Below, piece by piece: positions 7,772-16,495 of a DNA stretch of 64,000 nucleotides (position 1 is its first letter; each line of letters opens with the position of its first letter). Below the pieces are notes generated by a model. The model searched no databases. It had not been told where the DNA came from and saw nothing but the letters and a program-made list of their open reading frames with translations. A program made the position numbers and the translations under genes. This DNA is from Brevibacterium aurantiacum (GTDB lineage: Bacteria; Actinomycetota; Actinomycetes; Actinomycetales; Brevibacteriaceae): assembly GCF_900169065.1 (NCBI RefSeq), contig NZ_FXZB01000012.1, positions 1-64,000 of the forward strand. Reading direction: 5' to 3'.

Positions 7772-8386
7772 TCAGGAATCGCCCATGGCGTCCTGGACTC
7801 CCAGCCATGGGAACCAACCACGGTGCAACACCAGCCACGCGAGGAGACCGTAGCCTTCCTGAGCCGGAAGATGGTCTCGCGAGGATGAGATCTCACGCTG
7901 CCACACGGGATGACCCAGCAGCGGGGTGAACGTATCGACATAGGCGATGCCCCGTCGCTTTGCGACATCTGAGAAGCTCGTGTTGAGTTCAGCGATCCCG
8001 CGGTTTCGGTCGGAGTTGTACTCCGGGGGAGGACCGATGACGAAGGCCGACACCTTCCGGGCCAACGCCTCGTCGAGCACGTTGGCCACATCGAGCCGGG
8101 CCCGGGCAACGGACCGACCGGAATCGAGATCGCCGGAACCCAAAGCCAGCACCAGGCGATTGTCGCCGTCGGAGGTGAACCTCAGAGACGCCTCGGCGAT
8201 GGTGCGAGCATGCAGACCTGAGGAGTCCTCGTGCGGAACTGCCAGAGGAAAAACTCTGAGATCGGGCAGGCTGGGAAGCGTCCTGGCGGTGACACGTCCT
8301 ACCCACCCGAGGCCACGGCCATCACCGTGACCGGCGACCAGAGGGCCGCCGACCACAGCAACGGTCGTCGGAGTCACGGAGCTCAC
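7772..8386 (-). CDS. degenerate SGNH/GDSL-fold protein
   Basis: The 204-residue protein follows the SGNH-hydrolase layout but lacks the catalytic residues. The first block reads VVGGPLVAGHGDGRGLGWVGR (residues 11-31 region), where GDS is expected and GGP (13-15) is found. The GxND block reads LGSGD. The final block is RDHLPAQEGY where the family has DGLHPNDEGY, so the catalytic His position holds Leu. It is probably not an ordinary esterase and may bind or regulate. Its start overlaps the end of kgd by 4 nt (ATGA), so it is translated with kgd. Its function is unknown. Confidence 0.75.
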   Translation of the reverse strand: MSSVTPTTVAVVGGPLVAGHGDGRGLGWVGRVTARTLPSLPDLRVFPLAVPHEDSSGLHARTIAEASLRFTSDGDNRLVLALGSGDLDSGRSVARARLDVANVLDEALARKVSAFVIGPPPEYNSDRNRGIAELNTSFSDVAKRRGIAYVDTFTPLLGHPVWQREISSSRDHLPAQEGYGLLAWLVLHRGWFPWLGVQDAMGDS

Positions 8387-11300
8387 CGGCGGAAGATCCT
8401 GTCGATGACTTCCTGCTGCTGGACTTCATGGACATGCTTGAGTCCGGTAGCAGTGGCAGCCGATGCTGGGCGTGAGATCACGGAGATCTCACGATCGCCC
8501 AGGAGCTGCGGCATGTTCAGTGCCATGAACGGCCAAGCGCCCTGGTTCTCAGGTTCTTCCTGGGCCCAGACCAACTGTGCACCGGCAGGGTACCGCTCGA
8601 GCAGAGCCTTGATGGAGTCCTCGTCGAGGGGGTAGAGCTGTTCGACGCGGACCAGGGCCGTCTTCTTGTCTTCGCGCTTGTCGCGCTGCGCCAACAGGTC
8701 CCAGTAGAGCTTGCCGGAGACCATCACGACCCGGTCGACCTGATCGGGATCGACGACGGAATCATCGATGACAGGCTGGAACGTTCCCGAGGTGAAGTCC
8801 TCGGGTGAGTTCGCAGCGGCCTTGAGCCGCAGCATCGACTTCGGGGTGAAGACGATGAGCGGACGCTTGTTCGTCGTCATTGCGTGGCGGCGCAGCAGGT
8901 GGAAGTAGGATGCGCCATTCGATGGCAGAGCCACCGTCATGTTCGACTCGGCACACAGCTGCAGGTAGCGCTCGATTCGAGCCGAGGAGTGGTCGGGTCC
9001 CTGTCCCTCGTATCCGTGAGGCAGGAGCATGACGACTCCGGAGTTCTGCTGCCACTTCTGCTCTGAGGACGAGATGAATTCGTCGATCACAGACTGAGCA
9101 CCCTGAGCGAAGTCACCGAACTGGGCTTCCCAAGCGACCAGGGCGTCCTTGCGCTCGACCGAGTATCCGTACTCGAAGCCGACCGCTGCGTATTCGCTCA
9201 GCAGCGAGTCGTAGACCCAGAACCGTGCCTGCTCGTCGCTGAGGTTCTGCAGTGGTGTCCACTCGTTGCCGTTGACGGCATCGATGAGCACTGAATGACG
9301 CTGCACGAAGGTGCCGCGGCGCGAGTCCTGACCGGCGAGGCGAACAGGAATCCCGTCCATGAGCAGCGACCCGAAGGCCAAGAGCTCCGCGAAGCCCCAG
9401 TCGATGCCGCCGGACAGCGACATCTCCTTGCGCTTCTCCAGGAGGGCGCGCAGCTTCTTGTGGATCGTGAAGTTCTCGGGAACGTCGGCGAAGGTCTGGC
9501 CGATGTGCTGCAGAGTCTCCGAGCTGATTGCCGTCTCGGCGTTGTTGTATGCCTCGATGTCGCTGGGCACGTGTGGTGCGTTGAATGCATCGCCGTCGTA
9601 GGATCCGGTCTCGGCTTCCTTGGTTTCGGCGAACGCCGATTCCAGCTTCGACTGGTAGTCCTTGAGGGCTTCGCTCGCCTCGGCGTCGGTGATGCACTTT
9701 CTGCCCACGAGCGACTCGGTGTAGAGCTTGCGCACCGAGCCCTTCTTCTCGATGAGGGAGTACATCAGCGGCTGCGTCATCGATGGGTCGTCGCCCTCAT
9801 TGTGTCCGCGACGGCGGTAGCAGACGAGGTCGATGATGACGTCGCGGTTGAATTCCTGACGGTACTCGAACGCGAGTCGTGCGGCCCGCACGACGGCCTC
9901 GGGATCATCGCCGTTGACGTGGAAGATCGGGGCGTTGATCGACTTCGCGACGTCGGTGCAGTAGAACGACGAGCGAGCTGAGGCCGGAGGCGTGGTGAAG
10001 CCGACCTGGTTGTTGATGATGATGTGGATGGTTCCACCGGTGCGGTAGCCGCGCAGCTCCGAGAGGTTGAGCGTCTCGGTCACGACTCCCTGACCGGCGA
10101 ATGCCGCGTCACCGTGGACGAGGACGGGGAGGACGGTGTATCCGGCCTCGCCCTGGTCGATGAAGTCCTGCTTGGCGCGCACGATCCCCTCGAGGACCGG
10201 ATCCACGGTCTCAAGATGGCTGGGGTTGGCGGCGACGTAGACATCGGTGGAGTTGCCGGCGGGGGAGGTGAAGGATCCTTCGGTGCCCAAGTGGTACTTG
10301 ACGTCGCCGGAGCCCTGGACGCTGTCCGGGGACATGGTTCCGTCGAACTCCCGGAACATCTGCGCGTAGGACTTGCCTGCGATGTTGGTGAGCACGTTGA
10401 GACGTCCACGGTGGGCCATGCCGATGGCGACCTGTTCCATGCCGGTGTCTGCCGATTGGTTGAGCACCTCGTCGAGGAGGACGATGGCTGATTCGCCGCC
10501 CTCGAGGCTGAAGCGCTTCTGTCCGATGTACTTCGTCTGCAGGAAGGTCTCAAACGCTTCGGCTGCGTTCAGACGGCCCAGGATGTGGCCCTGCTCGGAG
10601 CGTGTGAGCTCCTGGTGGGGTACCTCGATCTTGGCCTGGAACCAGCGACGCTGCAGCGGATCGGCGATGTGCATGTACTCGAAGCCGATTGTGCGGCAGT
10701 AGCTCTCGCGCAGGAGGCCGAGGATGCTGCGGAAGGGCATCATCGGCTTGGCGCCGAAACCACCGGTGGGGAACTCGCGTTCGAGATCCCACAGGGTCAG
10801 ACCGTGCTGATTGATGTCGAGGTCAGGGTGTGAGCGCTGCCGGTAGACGAGCGGGTCGATGTTGGCCATGAGGTGGCCGCGTGTGCGGTAGGCATCGATG
10901 AGCTCGATGACGCGCGCGGTCTTGTTGACATCGTCCTGATCTTCGGCAGAGACGTCGGGGACCCAGCGCACGGGCTCGTAGGGCAGACGCAGCGATTCGA
11001 AGACATCGTCGTAGAAGCCGTCCTCACCGAGGAGGTAGCCGTGGATGAGCTTGAGGAACTCACCGGAGCCTGCACCCTGGATCACGCGGTGATCATAGGT
11101 GGAGGTCAGCGTGAGCACCTTGGACACAGCCAGCTTGTTGATGGTGTTCTGGCTGGCACCCTGGAACTCTGCCGGGTAGTCAAGCGCTCCGACGCCGATG
11201 ATGCAGCCCTGGCCCTTGGTCAGACGCGGCACTGAGTGCACGGTTCCGATTCCACCGGGGTTGGTCAGTGAGACAGTGGTGCCCGCGAAGTCATCAGCGG

Positions 11301-12144
11301 TGAGTTTTCCCTGCCGTGCCTTGTCGACGAGACCGTCGTAGGCGTCGACGAACTGTCGGAAGGTCAGGGTTTCGGCCTTCTTGACGTTCGGCACCAGGAG
11401 GGTGCGCGACCCGTCCTTCTTCGGGACGTCGATCGCGAGACCGAAGTTGATATGCGCGGGGGAGACCATGACCGGCTTGCCGTCGCGGATGTCATAGGAC
11501 ACGTTCTGCGAGGGGAAGTTCTGCAGCGCACGGATGACGGCGAAGCCGATGAGGTGGGTGAAGGAGACCTTTCCACCGCGGGTCCGCTTGAGATGGGAGT
11601 TGATGACGATGCGGTTGTCGATGAGAGCCTTCGCCGGCAGTGCTCGCACGGACGTGGCCGTGGGAACCTCGATCGAATCGTCCATGTTCTTGGCGATCAG
11701 CTTCGCCGGACCGCGCAGCGGAGTGACGGTCTCTTCGGGAGCCGGCTTGGGCTCGGTATCCTTCACGACGACCTTCGGCACCGACTTCGTCTCTGCCTTC
11801 AGGGTCTCGGTCTGAGCCGAGGAAGGGGAGACTCCGCGGGGACTGTCATCTGGGACGGTGTCTGCCTTCGAATTGGCAGACTTGTCTGCGGATTTCGCGG
11901 CGGCCTTGGGCGCTGCTTTGGAGTTTGACTTCGCAGCCGGCTTGGCGCTGGACTCTGCGGCGGGTTGGGCCTTGGCAGTCTTCGCTGCTGCTCCATCCCC
12001 GTTCTTTTCGTACTTGTCGAAGAACGGCCACCATGACTGGTCGACGGAGTTCTTATCGGACTTGTACTGCTCATACAATTCCTCGACCAACCACTCATTC
12101 GACCCGAAGTCGTCGACGGTGCGGTTCGGAGTATTGACGGACAC
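8383..12144 (-). CDS. kgd: multifunctional 2-oxoglutarate metabolism enzyme (E2-E1 fusion)
   Basis: The 1253-residue protein fuses an E2-type succinyltransferase domain to a thiamine-diphosphate E1, as in mycobacterial Kgd and corynebacterial OdhA. Residues 1-45 are the E1 N-terminal segment (NEWLVEELYEQYK, DQSWWPFFDKY). Residues 45-140 are an Ala/Lys/Pro linker without a lipoyl domain. The E2 core ends with the active-site YDHRVIQGAGSGEFL. E1 follows, with GMAHRGRLNVL, NNQVGFTTPP and HVNGDDPEAV. It decarboxylates 2-oxoglutarate and, with partners, makes succinyl-CoA. The GTG start has an in-frame stop just upstream and only a weak Shine-Dalgarno match. It is divergent from guaB1. Confidence 0.96.
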   Translation of the reverse strand: MSVNTPNRTVDDFGSNEWLVEELYEQYKSDKNSVDQSWWPFFDKYEKNGDGAAAKTAKAQPAAESSAKPAAKSNSKAAPKAAAKSADKSANSKADTVPDDSPRGVSPSSAQTETLKAETKSVPKVVVKDTEPKPAPEETVTPLRGPAKLIAKNMDDSIEVPTATSVRALPAKALIDNRIVINSHLKRTRGGKVSFTHLIGFAVIRALQNFPSQNVSYDIRDGKPVMVSPAHINFGLAIDVPKKDGSRTLLVPNVKKAETLTFRQFVDAYDGLVDKARQGKLTADDFAGTTVSLTNPGGIGTVHSVPRLTKGQGCIIGVGALDYPAEFQGASQNTINKLAVSKVLTLTSTYDHRVIQGAGSGEFLKLIHGYLLGEDGFYDDVFESLRLPYEPVRWVPDVSAEDQDDVNKTARVIELIDAYRTRGHLMANIDPLVYRQRSHPDLDINQHGLTLWDLEREFPTGGFGAKPMMPFRSILGLLRESYCRTIGFEYMHIADPLQRRWFQAKIEVPHQELTRSEQGHILGRLNAAEAFETFLQTKYIGQKRFSLEGGESAIVLLDEVLNQSADTGMEQVAIGMAHRGRLNVLTNIAGKSYAQMFREFDGTMSPDSVQGSGDVKYHLGTEGSFTSPAGNSTDVYVAANPSHLETVDPVLEGIVRAKQDFIDQGEAGYTVLPVLVHGDAAFAGQGVVTETLNLSELRGYRTGGTIHIIINNQVGFTTPPASARSSFYCTDVAKSINAPIFHVNGDDPEAVVRAARLAFEYRQEFNRDVIIDLVCYRRRGHNEGDDPSMTQPLMYSLIEKKGSVRKLYTESLVGRKCITDAEASEALKDYQSKLESAFAETKEAETGSYDGDAFNAPHVPSDIEAYNNAETAISSETLQHIGQTFADVPENFTIHKKLRALLEKRKEMSLSGGIDWGFAELLAFGSLLMDGIPVRLAGQDSRRGTFVQRHSVLIDAVNGNEWTPLQNLSDEQARFWVYDSLLSEYAAVGFEYGYSVERKDALVAWEAQFGDFAQGAQSVIDEFISSSEQKWQQNSGVVMLLPHGYEGQGPDHSSARIERYLQLCAESNMTVALPSNGASYFHLLRRHAMTTNKRPLIVFTPKSMLRLKAAANSPEDFTSGTFQPVIDDSVVDPDQVDRVVMVSGKLYWDLLAQRDKREDKKTALVRVEQLYPLDEDSIKALLERYPAGAQLVWAQEEPENQGAWPFMALNMPQLLGDREISVISRPASAATATGLKHVHEVQQQEVIDRIFRR

Positions 12145-12245
12145 GGCGTTGATCGCCTACTTCCTGATTCAAGAATTGCTGCTTAACGACATCTCCAGCC
12201 TAACGCGATGTGCCCACGTATGTCCGCATAGGGGACAATAGTGTT

Positions 12246-13703
12246 ATGCGTTTCATCTCAAATGACCCGAATAATGATCTGACCTACTCGGATGTGTTCC
12301 TGGTTCCGAACTCGTCCTCACTGACCTCACGCTTCGACGTCGACCTGTCGACGACCGATCCGACAGGCTCGACAACGCCGATCGTGGCCGCAAATATGAC
12401 CGCCGTCTCCGGACGTCGGATGGCAGAGACGATGGCCCGCCGAGGCGGTCTTGCCGTATTGCCGCAGGACATTCCTTTGAGCGCGGCTCAGGACACCATC
12501 AAATGGGTGAAGGGGCGGGATCGCGTCTTCGATTCGGCGCTGCGCTTCTCCCGCGACGACACTGTGCTGAGCGCCTTGCACGTTCTGGCCAAGCGCGCCC
12601 ACGGCTTCGGCGTCGTCGTCGACGAGGCCGGCAAGCTCGAAGGGGTGATCGATTCAGCGAACCTCAAGGACGTCGACCGGTTCACCTCGGTGTCCGAACT
12701 CCTCGAGGCGACACCGCATGTGATCAGGTCCACAGAAGTCGACTGGTCAGACGACGCACAGCTGGAGTCGCTGTTCGAGACCATGAACGAGTCCAGGACA
12801 CCGTTCGCCGCCGTGGTCGATGATGAAGACAGAGTGCTGGGGTCGCTGACTCCCAAGTCGCTGCTGCGGTCGTCGATCTACGCGCCCAACCTCGATGATC
12901 AGAACAGACTGAAGATCGCAGTCGCGGTCGGAGTCAACGGCAATGCCGTCGAACGCGCCTCGGCGCTGGTCGCCGCTGGTGCCGATGTCCTCGTCGTCGA
13001 CACCGCGCACGGGCACCAGGTCAAGATGCTCGATACTCTGAGCTCGATTGCAGCCGCAGACCTGGGAGTGCCCATCGTCGCCGGCAATGTCGTCACTGCT
13101 GACGGTGTTCGCGACCTCGTGTCGGCGGGTGCCCAGATCATCAAGGTCGGAGTCGGTCCCGGTGCCATGTGCACCACGCGCATGATGACAGCAGTCGGCA
13201 GGCCGCAGTTCTCTGCGGTTCGCGAATGCGCCGAGGCGGCCCGAGAGTTGGGTGCGCATGTGTGGGCTGATGGGGGAGTGCGCTATCCCCGCGATGTGGC
13301 CCTGGCCCTGGCTGCAGGAGCATCGCAGGTCATGGTCGGCTCGTGGTTCGCCGGGACCCATGAGTCCCCGGGAGACCTTCTCGTCGATGGAGAGGGCCGC
13401 CGATACAAAGAGAGCTTCGGCATGGCCTCGGCACGAGCAGTGGCGAACAGGACGCGCACCGAGTCTGCCTTCTCCCGGGCACGCAAGGGCCTGTTCGAAG
13501 AGGGCATTTCTTCGTCGACGATGTACATTGACCCAGAATCTCCTGGAGTCGAGGACCTGCTCGACGGCATCACTTCGGGCGTGCGCAGCTCATTCACCTA
13601 TGCAGGAGCCCGCAGTCTCGCGGAATTCGCGGACCTCGCCACGGTCGGCGTCCAGAGTGCGGCCGGATATGACGAGGGCCGACCCTTGTCACGGAGTTGG
13701 TAA
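12246..13703 (+). CDS. guaB1: GuaB1-type IMP dehydrogenase/GMP reductase family protein
   Basis: The 485-residue protein is a TIM-barrel IMPDH/GMPR enzyme with a pair of CBS domains inserted near residues 85-200. The catalytic cysteine is Cys309 in VGPGAMCTTRMMTAVGR, and VVDTAHGH and ADGGVRYPRD carry the nucleotide-binding features. In mycobacteria GuaB1 acts as a GMP reductase controlled through its CBS domains; I extend that assignment here by similarity. ATG 12246 follows AGGGGAC. GACAAT at 12234-12239 could be a -10 box giving a nearly leaderless message. The gene precedes two CorC-like genes, as in mycobacteria. Confidence 0.88.
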   Translation: MRFISNDPNNDLTYSDVFLVPNSSSLTSRFDVDLSTTDPTGSTTPIVAANMTAVSGRRMAETMARRGGLAVLPQDIPLSAAQDTIKWVKGRDRVFDSALRFSRDDTVLSALHVLAKRAHGFGVVVDEAGKLEGVIDSANLKDVDRFTSVSELLEATPHVIRSTEVDWSDDAQLESLFETMNESRTPFAAVVDDEDRVLGSLTPKSLLRSSIYAPNLDDQNRLKIAVAVGVNGNAVERASALVAAGADVLVVDTAHGHQVKMLDTLSSIAAADLGVPIVAGNVVTADGVRDLVSAGAQIIKVGVGPGAMCTTRMMTAVGRPQFSAVRECAEAARELGAHVWADGGVRYPRDVALALAAGASQVMVGSWFAGTHESPGDLLVDGEGRRYKESFGMASARAVANRTRTESAFSRARKGLFEEGISSSTMYIDPESPGVEDLLDGITSGVRSSFTYAGARSLAEFADLATVGVQSAAGYDEGRPLSRSW

Positions 13704-13712
13704 GATCAAAAC

Positions 13713-13835
13713 ATGCACAGTGACAGTCCCAGCCGGCGGGAAGCCGGCGCCCCAGACGACGACCCTCACCCCCTGAGGCTCGATCGCAACACTCACTGTG
13801 ATCTCCTGACCGTGAACGGCAGGGATCGTCACTGA
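13713..13835 (+). CDS. possible small ORF coupled to the first CNNM gene
   Basis: This frame encodes 40 residues and starts 9 nt after the guaB1 stop. It ends in TGATG, so its stop overlaps the start of the next gene, the arrangement typical of translational coupling. By my count about 70% of its third codon positions are G or C. There is only a weak ribosome-binding site, and the sequence (rich in Asp, Arg and His) is not recognised. It could be a leader peptide or chance. Confidence 0.3.
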   Translation: MHSDSPSRREAGAPDDDPHPLRLDRNTHCDLLTVNGRDRH

Positions 13836-15163
13836 TGGAATGGTTCTACCTCGCGTTAGCGCTGATTCTCATCTGCGGCACCGGCGTCTTCGTCGCTGCC
13901 GAGTTCTCTCTCCTCACGCTCGACCGTCACACCGCCGACAAAGCGGTGGAGGACGGTGTCGTCGGAGCTAAGACTCTGCGACGTTCGATGACACACCTGT
14001 CCACTCAGCTGTCAGCGGCTCAGGTGGGCATCACAATCACCACCCTGCTGACCGGTTACCTGATGGAGCCGTCCCTGGGCAAGCTTCTGGCACCGGTCTT
14101 CGAGTCGTTCGGAGTCAGCCCGGGACTGGCAGCTCCGATCGCCCTGACGATCGCACTGATCTTGTCCACATTCCTGTCGATGATCTTCGGCGAACTTGTA
14201 CCCAAGAACCTGGCCATCGCGGTGCCCCTGGCGACTGGGCGCATCGCCGCACCGATGCAGTACGTATTCTCCATCGCATTCAAACCTGTCATCAGCGTGC
14301 TCAATGGAACAGCGAACAAGATTCTGCTGTCCTTCGGCATCGAACCACAGGAGGAGGGCTCGGTCGGGCGTTCGCCGGAGGAACTCACCTCTCTGGTGCG
14401 GCACTCCGCTGAAGAGGGAATGCTCGACGAGCAGACGGCCGATCTTCTCGAACGGACGCTGAGCTTCTCCGAACGCACCGCCGAAGACGTGATGACCCCG
14501 CGGACCCGAATGTCATCGGTGGTCAAGGATACTACCGCGCGTGCGATCATCGAACAGGCTCGAGAGACCGGGTTCTCCCGATTCCCGGTCGCCGGAGAAG
14601 ACAAAGACCATATCGTCGGAGTCGTCCACGTCAAGCAGGCATTCGCCGTTCCGCTGGCGAACCGAGACGATGCATACGCCGGTGGGCTGATGACCGAGGT
14701 CACCGAGATTCCCGAAACCCTGCTGCTGGACCCGCTTCTCATGGAGCTCAGGGCCCAAGGGCTGCAGATGGCCGTCGTCGTTGACGAATTCGGTGGCACT
14801 GCAGGCGTGGTGACGCTCGAGGACGTGGTCGAAGAACTCGTCGGCGAAGTCGCCGATGAGCACGACCGAATGCGTGTGGCAGCACGACCGGCCCGTGATG
14901 GAACGTGGATCGTACCGGGACAGCTTCGCCCCGACGAAGTCTCGTCGACGGTCGGACTCGAGATCCCCGAGGATTCCGACTATGAGACTCTGGCGGGCTT
15001 CGTTCTCAAGGAATTGGGCCGAATCCCAGAACCCGGTGATCAGGTCCGCACTGATGACGCACTCATTCGCGTCGAGCGGATGCACGGGCGCCGAATCGAA
15101 AGACTGCGGATACTCCTCCGTGCGACCGACGCTGTCGGCTATGAAAAGGGTGGTGACTTCTGA
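13835..15163 (+). CDS. CNNM/CorC (hemolysin-like) membrane protein with CBS pair
   Basis: The 442-residue protein has the CNNM (DUF21) transmembrane domain in about residues 1-190, starting WFYLALALILICGTGVFVAAEF. A CBS pair follows (VMTPRTRMSSVV, then GVVHVKQAF and VVDEFGGTAGVVTLEDVVEE), and a C-terminal CorC/HlyC domain lies near 355-435. The family includes Mg2+/Co2+ efflux or transport regulators; the name hemolysin is historical. The N-terminus carries the family's FFVAAEF-like motif (VFVAAEF). The stop overlaps the next start by one base (TGATG), so this gene and its paralogue are made together and may form a heterodimer. Confidence 0.9.
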   Translation: MEWFYLALALILICGTGVFVAAEFSLLTLDRHTADKAVEDGVVGAKTLRRSMTHLSTQLSAAQVGITITTLLTGYLMEPSLGKLLAPVFESFGVSPGLAAPIALTIALILSTFLSMIFGELVPKNLAIAVPLATGRIAAPMQYVFSIAFKPVISVLNGTANKILLSFGIEPQEEGSVGRSPEELTSLVRHSAEEGMLDEQTADLLERTLSFSERTAEDVMTPRTRMSSVVKDTTARAIIEQARETGFSRFPVAGEDKDHIVGVVHVKQAFAVPLANRDDAYAGGLMTEVTEIPETLLLDPLLMELRAQGLQMAVVVDEFGGTAGVVTLEDVVEELVGEVADEHDRMRVAARPARDGTWIVPGQLRPDEVSSTVGLEIPEDSDYETLAGFVLKELGRIPEPGDQVRTDDALIRVERMHGRRIERLRILLRATDAVGYEKGGDF

Positions 15164-16218
15164 TGAGCGCTGATTGGATGGGGCTCGTCTGGCTCGTCGT
15201 CCTGCTCTTGGGCAACTCTTTCTTCGTGGCTGCCGAATTCGCGGTGGTCGCAGCCAAACGCTCACAGCTCGAACCCAGAGCTCAGGAGGGTTCGTCCGCA
15301 GCCCGCACCGCGCTCTACGCGATGGAGCACGTTTCGGTGATGCTGGCGATCTGCCAGCTCGGAATCACCGTCTGTTCCCTGTTGCTGGGCAACGTCGCGG
15401 AGCCTGCGATCCATCACCTCCTGGCAGGACCGCTTGAAGGGCTGGGCATCCCGGCGGGGCTGTCGTCGACGATCTCGTTCATTCTGGCTCTCGGCGTCGT
15501 CACCTACCTGCACGTGGTGATCGGGGAGATGGTGCCGAAGAATATGGCTCTGGCGACCTCGGCGCGTGCGGTGATGCTGTTGGCACCACCTCTGGTGTTC
15601 CTGTCTCGAGTGTTCGGCTTCGTCATCAAACCGCTGAACGGCCTGGCCAACTCGATTCTGCACCTGTTCAAGGTTGAGGCCCGAGATGAGGTCAACGAGG
15701 CGTTCACGATCGAGCAGGTTGAATCGATCGTCGCCGAGTCCAAGCGCGAAGGCCTGCTCACCGACGACACGGGGCTGCTCAAGGGGGCGCTGGAATTCAG
15801 CGACAAAACCGCCGCCGACATCATGGTCCCCATGTCCGAGCTGATCACCATTTCCTCCAGCGTGACTCCAGATGAGTTGGTCACCCTGGTCGGAAAGACC
15901 GGCTTCTCCCGGTACTTCGTCATCGACGAGGACGGCTACCCGCAGGATTACCTCCACATCAAGGACGTCCTCTACGCCGACAGCAGGCTCGAATACGGCG
16001 CGCCGATTCCGGCAAAGCGATTCCGACCTCTGTTCACCGTCACGGCGAGTGACGAGGTGGAAGAGGCTCTGTCTCAGATGCAGAAGGCCGGCATCCACGT
16101 CGCCAGGGTCCTCGCTCCAGAGGGCGGCGTGCTGGGTCTGCTGTTCCTCGAAGACGTCTTGGAGGAACTCGTCGGTGAAGTTCAGGACGCCATGCAACGG
16201 GGTCGCTACGAATACTGA
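15163..16218 (+). CDS. CNNM/CorC-like membrane protein, second paralogue
   Basis: The 351-residue protein is the paralogue of the gene just upstream. Its CNNM domain begins LVWLVVLLLGNSFFVAAEFA and is followed by a CBS pair (DIMVPMSELITI; LGLLFLEDVLEELVGEVQDA). It ends straight after the CBS domains and lacks the C-terminal CorC/HlyC domain of its partner, a difference that fits a complex of one full and one short subunit. ATG 15163 is coupled to the upstream stop. Ion specificity cannot be read from the sequence. Confidence 0.9.
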   Translation: MSADWMGLVWLVVLLLGNSFFVAAEFAVVAAKRSQLEPRAQEGSSAARTALYAMEHVSVMLAICQLGITVCSLLLGNVAEPAIHHLLAGPLEGLGIPAGLSSTISFILALGVVTYLHVVIGEMVPKNMALATSARAVMLLAPPLVFLSRVFGFVIKPLNGLANSILHLFKVEARDEVNEAFTIEQVESIVAESKREGLLTDDTGLLKGALEFSDKTAADIMVPMSELITISSSVTPDELVTLVGKTGFSRYFVIDEDGYPQDYLHIKDVLYADSRLEYGAPIPAKRFRPLFTVTASDEVEEALSQMQKAGIHVARVLAPEGGVLGLLFLEDVLEELVGEVQDAMQRGRYEY

Positions 16219-16282
16219 GCATGATGTCGGGCACAGCTGGAAATAAGACCGTGACACAGGTCATTGAATGGGCTGTTGCTTT

Positions 16283-16297
16283 GTAACAATATGTTAC
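16283..16297. repeat. perfect palindrome GTAACA-ATA-TGTTAC
   Basis: A 15-bp operator-like palindrome with 6-bp half-sites lies about 100 bp upstream of the carboxypeptidase promoter. A related TGTAAC element recurs inside that promoter at 16408-16413. Confidence 0.55.
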
Positions 16298-16397
16298 GTA
16301 GCTCGCCGTCCGGGCCCCGGAAATGCCTGCTCCAGGACACCCCGGCGTGATGAAAAACCTATGAAATCGCAGGTCACACGCCGAGTATGAACGGAAA

Positions 16398-16426
16398 GTG
16401 ACAATCTGTAACGATGTCGTTATAGT
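16398..16426 (+). promoter_or_regulatory. promoter of the carboxypeptidase gene with operator-like repeat
   Basis: GTGACA (16398-16403), a 17-nt spacer and TATAGT (16421-16426) form a good vegetative promoter. Within it the inverted repeat TAACGA-TG-TCGTTA (16409-16422) overlaps the -10 box, so a regulator bound there would block the polymerase. The leader to ATG 16496 is about 60 nt. Confidence 0.65.
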
Positions 16427-16495
16427 GTTGTGACATAAGGTTTTCGTTCGCCGGGGTACATGGCGGCCGAAATACGGACAACAGTACGGAGTAAT

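Noticed and set aside
12145..12245. Leaderless mRNA for guaB1 and kgd
   Set aside because: GACAAT at 12234-12239 fits a -10 for guaB1, but no convincing -35 exists and a Shine-Dalgarno AGGGGAC is present; left as a remark only.
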